27,393 nucleotides of DNA from Rodentolepis nana (lineage: Eukaryota > Platyhelminthes > Cestoda > Cyclophyllidea > Hymenolepididae), in the NCBI GenBank assembly GCA_900617975.1, contig UZAE01000286.1, forward strand, positions 1-27,393. Direction: 5' to 3'. The position numbers and the translations under genes are program-made. Shown in pieces: positions 21,120 to 27,393 of this stretch (the first letter of the stretch is position 1; each line of letters begins with the position of its first letter). Below the pieces are notes generated by a model. It did no database searches. It had not been told where the DNA came from and worked only from the letters and a program-made list of their open reading frames with translations.

Positions 21120-21327
21120 AGTTATTTCTCCATTCCCGATGTCTCATAGAAAGTGTTCAAAAGGCTTAATAGCTTACTTGGCCTTGTGCAATTTGTGATA
21201 AGGTAATACATATGCCCACCTGCACTTTTCTCATATCAGTCTACTTGTGATCATTTAAGTAGCCTATTGCTGATAACTAAATTCGCTTTATTAAGTTTAA
21301 AGATACAAAATATTTTCACTAAAATTG
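21120..21327. other. Convergent 3' intergenic spacer
   Basis: Only 208 bases separate the SEC22B and MOCS3 stop codons, so the two 3' ends must terminate within or across each other. A minus-strand AATAAA (plus TTTATT at 21287-21292) serves MOCS3 well. I see no plus-strand AATAAA for SEC22B in the spacer. Confidence 0.6.
21287..21292 (-). terminator. MOCS3 polyadenylation signal
   Basis: AATAAA on the minus strand, about 36 bases after the MOCS3 stop codon at 21328-21330. Position and sequence are those of a normal signal. Confidence 0.6.
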
Positions 21328-23947
21328 TTAGTAGATAGGGAAGTTGTCATCCATTTCACTCCACGCTTGCAGTCCACCGGCTACATCTTTCACTATTATG
21401 GGTATTTCAGTACCCCCGTCTCCATTTTCCACAGCAAGTAAATCAGTACTCGAGTCAGTAGTTTTTAAAATTCTCTTAAGAGCCTCTTCGTATTGGCACA
21501 CATTAGCATTGGAGGTATTTCCTCGTCGACACAGTAGAACAACTACCGTGCAAAAAATTAATTATCAGCATATAGCAAAACAAACCCTGATATGGTGCTT
21601 CAGTGTCTTTCGTGTAAGTGGATTTAATTTTGTCCCTCACCAATTCCAGATTAGATTCTCTATAGAGTTCCTTTAAGGGTATATCTAAAAGAAGAATGTA
21701 TGGGTAAACTAAGCAGACTTCACTTACACAGGCATTTGTTAAGTCGACAGATTTCTACCTCCACCGGCGACCGAATATCAATAAGAAGATGCGGTACATT
21801 GGAGTCTCTAAGGGCTTTCAACTCTTGAACTGGTAGCCGAGTGCTGTGCAACTGCTTGTTCGCAGAGCGAGGCTTAAGTATACACGTTTGTTACCAATTG
21901 AAAGAGGACTTACTTTATCGTTGGATGGCGCTCCACAGAAGTAAACGTAATTTGTTGTCTTTACCTTCTCTCGAGTAATTCGATTTGTTGGATTGCATGT
22001 GGGACAATCGGGTCGGGACTTGCGTAAGGCAACCTTTTTAGTGACATTTCTCTCCAGATCAAAGATAAACAAATTACCGGCTATGGAGTCTAAAAAGAAT
22101 AGTGATAATTAAATGCCTTGGTGAATTTACCCCCGATTCCGGACAAAATTTTAATTGCTTCAGAGGCTTGATGAACACCGATGATACCTGGAACTAAAAT
22201 TAAGAAAAAAAAGAAATTGAATTACTACTGTAAACCACCAAGCATTTGGGCTTGAGAGTTGCTCATATTTATTTTATTAGTAGGCTTTCGGGACATGAAT
22301 AACCATCCAGTTTAATAAGCTTTATCTAAGGCATAAATAAAATAGCACTCACCAACACCAAGAACTCCAGCATCAGAACATGACTGCACAGCAGGCGGTG
22401 GAGAGGGATTCAGACAACGAAAACAGGGAATTCTCTCCTCTTCAATCATTTTCTGACGTTTGGCTTCATTGCTGAATCCTCTTTGGAAATGAGCTGTCAA
22501 ATAGACAGTCATTTGACCTTCGTAACGCAGTGCGCTTCCGCTAACTAGAGGAATGGGACCGCAAGCGGCACACGCATCATTCAGGAGGTACCGAGTAGCC
22601 ACGTTGTCTGTACAGTCCAGAACCAGGTCGTGGCTAAAACAAAGCCAAAATGGGGAGAATGAGACTCGAAAAAAAGGCCAATAATATATGGTTTCTGTCA
22701 ATTTATTTAAGAGATCCACTAGATGATATATGCTTGTCAGCGAAATCCAAGATCGTGAGTTCGATACCCTTCGGCATAAATAGCCGTAACCTCTTTACAA
22801 TCTTCGTAAATGAACAATCGCAAAATCCAACTAAATTAACCAAGAAGCCAGCATGACATTGTCAGGCAACCAGAAAAGGAGCACAATGACACGTTTTTGC
22901 AGATGTATTCCGTTCAACAACATGCAACAATAACCAATCCGAAAAAAAAGTAGAAAATGGACGCATAATGTCTGAAAGTCGAAGACCTAATTGAAGTTTT
23001 TTAACGAATATTTGAATCAAATGAAATCTAAAATAATACTTACAAATAAAGAACGCAGTCTTTAGTTGGAGATAATTATATTAATGTCATTAGTGGAATA
23101 ATATATTGCAATAATGCCAGGAGCATCAAAAATTTTTAATTTAAATTAATCATATGGTATGCATGAATGTGAATTGGGTTTGTTGAGGCGTCAATTTACG
23201 CGATTAAATCCCATTTAGCGAACTCAATGATAACTTCAGATAGATTTTAAAAAAAATATTTTGCGAGTTGAGTAATAAAACTTACAAGAACATCTTATCT
23301 ATCAGATTATTAAACATCATTAGCAAAAGAATCAAACACGCCACACAAAGATGATTTACCAACAGACAACCTGCAAAGTAAATTATATGGAAGCGATGGC
23401 AGACCAGATTAAAATTAAACAGACAAGAATCGTTATACTTACTTTTCGACAATTTCACAAGCATTCAGATTTGTTAAATGAAGGTTTTTGGCATCGACCT
23501 CTACGGTACTGTTCACGCTAAATCCAAGAATAAGAAATAAGTAAGAAACTCAAGAAAAAGAGACATGGATAAATGCAATAGACTTACCTTTTCATACTTT
23601 CACACAGAGACTCGACTTTGGGGCGACCGACATTAGCTTCAGTGTGCATAACCTGACGGTGGAGATTAGCTACTTCGACAATATCGTCGTCAACTAGAGT
23701 AATGTGGCCAACACCACAAGAGGCCAAATAGATGCCCACCGGGCATCCCAACCCACCACAACCAACAACAAGGACTCTAGCGTCCCTTAGCTTTAATTGT
23801 TCTGCGGAATGTTAATAAAAAATAATTAAATTTTTATGGATTATTGCGTTGATAACGTGTAATAGACTCACTGGAGGGCCCAAAATCCGGGATGAGTAAC
23901 TGGCGGCTGTACCGCATAACATCTTCTTTGGAAAGATCACACTTCTC
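21328..23947 (-). CDS. MOCS3: Adenylyltransferase/sulfurtransferase MOCS3 (5' end not found)
   Basis: MOCS3 (Uba4 type) adenylates and then thiolates the C-terminal glycine of MOCS2A for molybdopterin synthesis, and of URM1 for tRNA 2-thiolation, in the cytosol. Nine exons seen: 23947-23872, 23801-23588, 23517-23443, 22633-22353, 22193-22131, 22089-21914, 21851-21728, 21684-21586, 21542-21328; phases agree throughout and encode about 440 residues (human 460). Order: [15 protein letters not shown]-binding loop [38 protein letters not shown]; zinc pairs CFRC and CPTC; the E1-like catalytic Cys in SCSDAGVLG; then a rhodanese domain with [15 protein letters not shown] and active-site Cys in LLCRRGNTS. 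The end is DNFPIY. The first visible exon begins in phase 0 at GAGAAGTGT with no start ATG, so a short upstream exon (some 20-40 residues) is missing. Confidence 0.95.
22690..22800 (+). repeat. tRNA-derived SINE-like fragment
   Basis: Within the 809-base MOCS3 intron (22634-23442), the plus strand has a tRNA-like arrangement: CACTAGATGATATATGC (D-arm-like), TTGTCAGCGAAATCCAAG (anticodon-arm-like), then ATCGTGAGTTCGATACCC, a near-consensus pol III B box. It does not close into a clean cloverleaf, so a functional tRNA is unlikely. It resembles the piece at 12174-12290 in layout, especially the TCRYGAGTTYGAT core. Confidence 0.45.
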
Positions 23948-24500
23948 CTATTAAAATAATAATAAGATATCCATGTAATTGTAAAAATTATGCCAAAGAT
24001 GTCCTTAAAACCATAATGGTAAAAGTGTCAGAAAACGAGAAAAACAAAATAATTAGATATGAACAAAAGTTTATTAAGAAACATGGAGATATGACAAGCA
24101 GCCACATTGAGCATAACAAGCGCACGCACAGACAAGTTCGTGTTCGCGCCGGAAACCTCAGACCCAATGGCAATAAGGTACAAGGTTGAATTTGTTCAAT
24201 TTAACGTCGATTAGCTTATAATTGAAAATGAACCTTTGGAATCTACTTATCCTTTAATATAAAAGTGCAAATGACGTTCAGGTAAGTTAGAATTCAACTA
24301 CTGTTAGGATAGATTATTCTCCACTCGAATTCAAAGGGCTCTCATTTAATAACTAATAACCTACATTAGTTTTCTTTTATAATTTTAAACTGTTTAAGTA
24401 AGAATATTTTTACGAATTAAAATTTCACACAGAGTTAGTTACTATTTTACATTAGACAAACGTTTCTCATTTTATATAAAACACAAGGCACTTTTAATTC
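23948..24500. other. Upstream MOCS3 region with a GC-richer patch
   Basis: The MOCS3 first exon should lie here or further right, but none could be supported. A patch at about 24060-24180 is visibly richer in CG than its surroundings (minus strand GGCGCGAACACGAAC and GTGCGTGCGC) and is followed on the minus strand by AATAAA (about 24070). This may be the end of a transcript or a piece of an unrelated repeat. Confidence 0.3.
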
Positions 24501-24518
24501 TCAATTCAATGTCGAAGA

Positions 24519-24640
24519 TATTTATTTATTTATTTATTTCAAATGGCAGGCATTATGATAGGTATCATTAGCCCTTTAGTTGACTTCGGGCTACACAGAG
24601 GGGAGGAGGAACATCCAACTGGTAAAAAGTCGAGAGGGGG
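24519..24640 (-). mobile_element. 3' end of a non-LTR retroelement
   Basis: On the minus strand the segment runs from a pyrimidine-rich part (CTCTACCTTTGTGTCCG upstream) through GGGCTAATGATACCTATCAT and GCCTGCCATTTGAAATAAA to a (TAAA)n tail. It matches the 48-base insert at 609-656. A tail of AAATAAATAAAT repeats is typical of some LINE clades such as RTE. The TAATGATA/TATCATA pair can form a small stem, as expected for a 3' recognition hairpin. The 5' limit is unclear. No clear target-site duplication was found at this copy. Confidence 0.55.
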
Positions 24641-24717
24641 AAGAATAATGATTCACAGACGTAAAAGAGACAGACGGACACAAAGGTAGAGAAAAAGGTG
24701 AGGTGAATACTGTGGAA

Positions 24718-26468
24718 TTATTCAAATATGAAATTCAATAGGGTCATGGTAGTTTGAAGTCCGAAGTCAACTGCCGATTTATAGACTTTTTTTGCCGTAT
24801 GAGTATACGTTGCCCAGGGTGCACCACGTGGAGGTAAGTCTATCGCACACCCCATATCTGGAATATAATGACTCGAAAGAAGCTCTTGGAACTTCCCAAT
24901 CTAGAAAATTAGAACAGTATAATCATTCTGACTATTCTGCACAAGCCTTCAACTCCTAATATTGACCAATTAACACTATTGTGAAATTTATGCATTTCTC
25001 TGTCGAAGTTCATCTTAACGTTCTATCGGCTATTGAAGTATTAATCTTCAAGAGAAATATTTCCAAATAGCTATTTCGATTATTCATTTTTCTTATCCTT
25101 TTTTAACAGCGGTGAGGAAATGATCAAATCAAAACTCAAATGGTACGATAATTCCAGAGACGAGTCCCACCGCGACCATTATTCATAATTACACATGATT
25201 TGAAGATGGGAGGAATGAGATGGAGATAAAATGAATAGGTATATTCAATGAGCCGGAAAAAGAATTGAAATCCATGATGATTCTTCGTATCTTCTGTCTT
25301 CGCCGAAATATTTCTCAAGTTGACTTTTAGTCGCCCATGTCGTAGAGCTATTCTTGAGATGGCATCTGCCCATCACGGCTGCCGTTCCACATACATCTTA
25401 GCACAACCGATATATCCTTCGACAGTAACCTTTTGAGTATGAACAGTGCTATTCAACCACGCATTTCTTAGCCTTAAATTCCATTTCTGAAAGCGAATTC
25501 ATGTGCCATATAATTATGATACTCGATTATATTGGCAATTGCAGAACACCAACTGAAGTAAAATAAGTGTTGACACTTCGGTGCCACATTAAAGTGACAG
25601 ATCAAATCACTCGCGCTTTCACAGCCACCCCAATTCTACAAGTATTGAAGTCAGCCACGACACAATCACGGCAACAACCGATAATTGATTATTTGAATCA
25701 CTAACCGGCAAGTTGAAACTGCCAAAAAAGCAACCCGATAATCGATAAATCCCGTGTGAAAACCACCAGATCGGCACTAACCAAAAACCATCAATATTCG
25801 CTAACTATTCATGAATGCAAAATGGATATCATAAGAAAATTAATCCCCATAAGAGATGGAATTTATTTAAAATAAATTAGTAATACCTCCATTACAATGA
25901 ACAATCCCTGCATCAGCATACTAGGTCTGAAAAGAAAAAGTGAGCATTAAAATGACTCAGAGTAACTATGTAAATCGCATATAAGCGTGATTCACGCCAG
26001 TATCTGGTGTAACATCACGATGCGGTGTTAGGTAATCATCAATAACTTACGGAACCTAGGTTTAGCCTTCCATAAACCCGTAATCTACACCTATTAATAG
26101 ACAAAATGGTTAGAGATAGTCAGAGTAACTATGCAATTCGCATATGATTGTGAATAACACTAGTAACTAGTGTCATTTCACAATGCGACAAAATAAGATT
26201 TCATCACTTACAGGGTAGAGGTGTTCATTTAAAACGAAACCACTCCAATCAATCAACCTCCTGAGAGCGATAGATAACTTGTCTCATCAGTATTTCTGGA
26301 CACTGAAATTGCAAAAATGGAATCAAAATTAGCGTAACTATCAGACTCGCATAAGAGCGCGAAAAAAACAGAGAAAACTACAATAAAACTATTTGCAGGA
26401 AAATTAGCAACAACAAGACATACCATGACGATCATCCATGCCACAACCAAAGATGGTTTAAAACGCAG
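24718..26468 (-). CDS. Unidentified multi-exon gene with micro-exons
   Basis: Exon-like segments with GT-AG limits on the minus strand: 26468-26424 (45 nt, encoding LRFKPSLVVAWMIVM), 26302-26212 (91 nt), 26090 or 26084 to 26051 (40 or 34 nt), 25926-25887 (40 nt; from ATG, MLMQGLFIVME), 25486 to about 25391 (WNLRLRNAWLNSTV then KVTVEGYIGCAKM) and 24900-24718 (60 residues beginning IGKFQELLSSHYIPDM, then TAA). The last three keep one frame if the donor at 25391 (TAT|GTGGAA) is used. Upstream exons contain stops in the required frame and may be untranslated or alternative. RF(R/K)PS recurs at the 26051/25926 join and in the 45-nt exon, hinting at exon duplication. KVTVEGYIGCA faintly recalls transthyretin-like proteins; this is speculation. 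The short exons after a hydrophobic start resemble flatworm micro-exon genes. Confidence 0.4.
25927..26423 (-). repeat. Three homologous introns with hairpins
   Basis: The introns 26423-26303, 26211-26091 and 26050-25927 are 121, 121 and 124 bases. At about the same distance from each donor (68-70 bases), they share TATGCGA followed within a few bases by ATAGTTACNCT. Two contain long imperfect palindromes: 26139-26187 (GTGAATAACACTAGT against ACTAGTGTCATTTCAC) and 25976-26024 (TGATTCACGCCA against TGGTGTAACATCA), each closed by CGCAT/ATGCG. The third retains only the shared motif. Confidence 0.6.
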
Positions 26469-26570
26469 CTAGGTCAAAGCAAACTGATAAACAAATTATC
26501 ATCAAAATAAGCTATTTAAAATAATATATTTAAAACATTAGGGAATACTAAATAAGTTGAAGAAATTATA

Positions 26571-26753
26571 ATGAAAATGACGTTTAAATTATTTAACATA
26601 CAAAATGATCAACATTTTCCCATCCATTTGATTGTGTACTTCAGAGTTCTTATTATTTGCATTTGCATTATAATATTTCTTTGCCTAACCTTAGTATTAA
26701 AAGAGCTTGACAAAGAGAGTAATCACAATATGGATAATGAGCGGATAGTGTAA
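26571..26753 (+). CDS. Candidate small single-pass membrane protein
   Basis: A 60-codon frame starts at ATG and has a polar start, one strongly hydrophobic segment (LIICICIIIFLCLTLVL, residues about 32-48) and a charged tail ending DNERIV. The AT-rich codons can produce Ile/Leu/Phe-rich frames by chance, and no splice sites or promoter support it. I recognise no homologue. Confidence 0.2.
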   Translation: MKMTFKLFNIQNDQHFPIHLIVYFRVLIICICIIIFLCLTLVLKELDKESNHNMDNERIV

Positions 26754-27072
26754 ATGACTAGTTATCTGGTCCACTTTCGTAATTTTAGTAGCTTAATATA
26801 AAAACGCATCTTGCTAAATTTTGCCATCCTTACTTAATCAGGAACTAACTGTTAAGGAGTTGCTTAAAGGCACATACTGCTTAATGTACAATTTTAGCGT
26901 TTTTTTTAAATTCAACAAGTTCCAACATGCTCTACTGTGTAACTTGTTACATCGAGCTTAATTGAAACATCAACATATATCAAGATGATACTGTGAAAAT
27001 TCAATGTCTTCTACATATGTGATAAACTTAGGATATTACTTATAGAAGTTATGTATATTGTTTTGTAGACTT

Positions 27073-27215
27073 GTAGCGGATTGCTCCCTAAGTCTCGAAC
27101 ATGTAGCGGATTGCTACCTTCGTAAAGCCTTGGTTAAAGACTTGTAGCGGATTGCTACCTTAGTAAAGCCAGACCGGTTGAGAATTGTAACGGATTGCTA
27201 CCTTAGTAAAGCCTG
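27073..27215 (+). repeat. Short tandem repeat array with internal hairpin
   Basis: Four copies of a unit containing GTAGCGGATTGCTACC start at 27073, 27103, 27144 and 27187. The last two copies share a longer unit of about 43 bases ending in TTAGTAAAGCC and GACCGG. The arms GTAGC and GCTAC are inverted around GGATT, so each unit can form a 5-bp stem. Copy 1 is diverged (GCTCCC), and copy 4 has GTAAC. The array may continue as part of a larger repeat past the window edge. Confidence 0.75.
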
Positions 27216-27393
27216 ACCGGCTCAGGAATCTCTATGGCAAATTCTCCAACATCTAGCTAGTCTCCCAGAACCAGCTAAGCTATTGCCCAGCTTGAAAAGG
27301 AAACAGACGTGTAGCACGGAGCACGTTTATTCAATACGCATATCGCGGCTAAAATGTTTACAGGAGGGAAACCAGTCATACAGCATGACGGAT
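27216..27393. other. Right edge, unassigned
   Basis: The sequence after the tandem repeats is less AT-rich than the preceding kilobase and contains no open frame long enough to support. A plus-strand ATG at 27354 opens a frame (MFTGGKPVIQHDG) that is cut by the window end. It could be the beginning of a gene or of a mobile element to which the tandem array belongs. Confidence 0.3.

Noticed and set aside
21344..21676. Plus-strand frame of 110 codons
   Set aside because: Antisense to the rhodanese exons of MOCS3, which are well supported by motifs and phases.
22715..22790. Intact tRNA gene
   Set aside because: The B box is good but the acceptor and anticodon arms do not pair properly; a SINE-like relic fits better.
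23988..24173. Minus-strand frame with a hydrophobic segment upstream of MOCS3 (candidate first exon)
   Set aside because: It has no donor in phase with the exon at 23947 and does not resemble the MOCS3 N-terminus.
1..27393. CRISPR arrays, bacterial operons or prophage
   Set aside because: All genes are intron-split eukaryotic genes; no regularly spaced direct repeats of CRISPR type are present. The array at 27073-27215 has irregular spacing and no spacers.

Overview
The window is nuclear DNA of a multicellular eukaryote. It is AT-rich, the genes are split by GT-AG introns (many under 150 bases, one of only 42), and microsatellites and transposon relics are common. The three identifiable genes have animal orthologues. 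The short introns, tRNA-derived SINE-like pieces and a possible micro-exon gene suggest a flatworm, perhaps a tapeworm. That assignment is inference, not proof.

Region 132-18060 (minus strand) is one large gene that I read as kinetochore-associated protein 1 (KNTC1/Rod). I could follow it through about 27 exons, with matching intron phases at almost every junction. The phase chain breaks at two places: at least one exon is missing between 8171 and 4632, and the penultimate exon (739-939) carries an in-frame TAA. Its introns hold a frameshifted mariner (6091-7381), a probable piggyBac-type MITE (3168-3397), a tiny 5'-truncated retroelement tail with a perfect 12-bp target-site duplication (597-668), microsatellites, and a few unexplained plus-strand open frames.

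Region 18061-20184 is a 2.1 kb divergent intergenic stretch. SEC22B (R-SNARE) follows on the plus strand in four exons (20185-21119). It converges, with only 208 bases between stop codons, on MOCS3 (molybdopterin-synthase adenylyltransferase/sulfurtransferase, minus strand, nine exons visible, 21328-23947). The MOCS3 first exon was not found.

Region 24500-26470 holds a retroelement 3' tail and an unidentified minus-strand multi-exon gene with very short exons. Three consecutive introns of that gene are of nearly equal length (124, 121, 121), share a motif at the same place, and two of them contain long hairpins. This is the most unusual structure in the window. The right end (27073-27215) is a short tandem array whose unit contains a GTAGC/GCTAC hairpin.

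The three identified genes are housekeeping genes of different pathways: mitotic checkpoint (KNTC1), ER-Golgi membrane fusion (SEC22B), and Moco synthesis/tRNA thiolation (MOCS3). One indirect link exists: ZW10, the partner of Rod, also works in the NRZ tether that acts with SEC22B.
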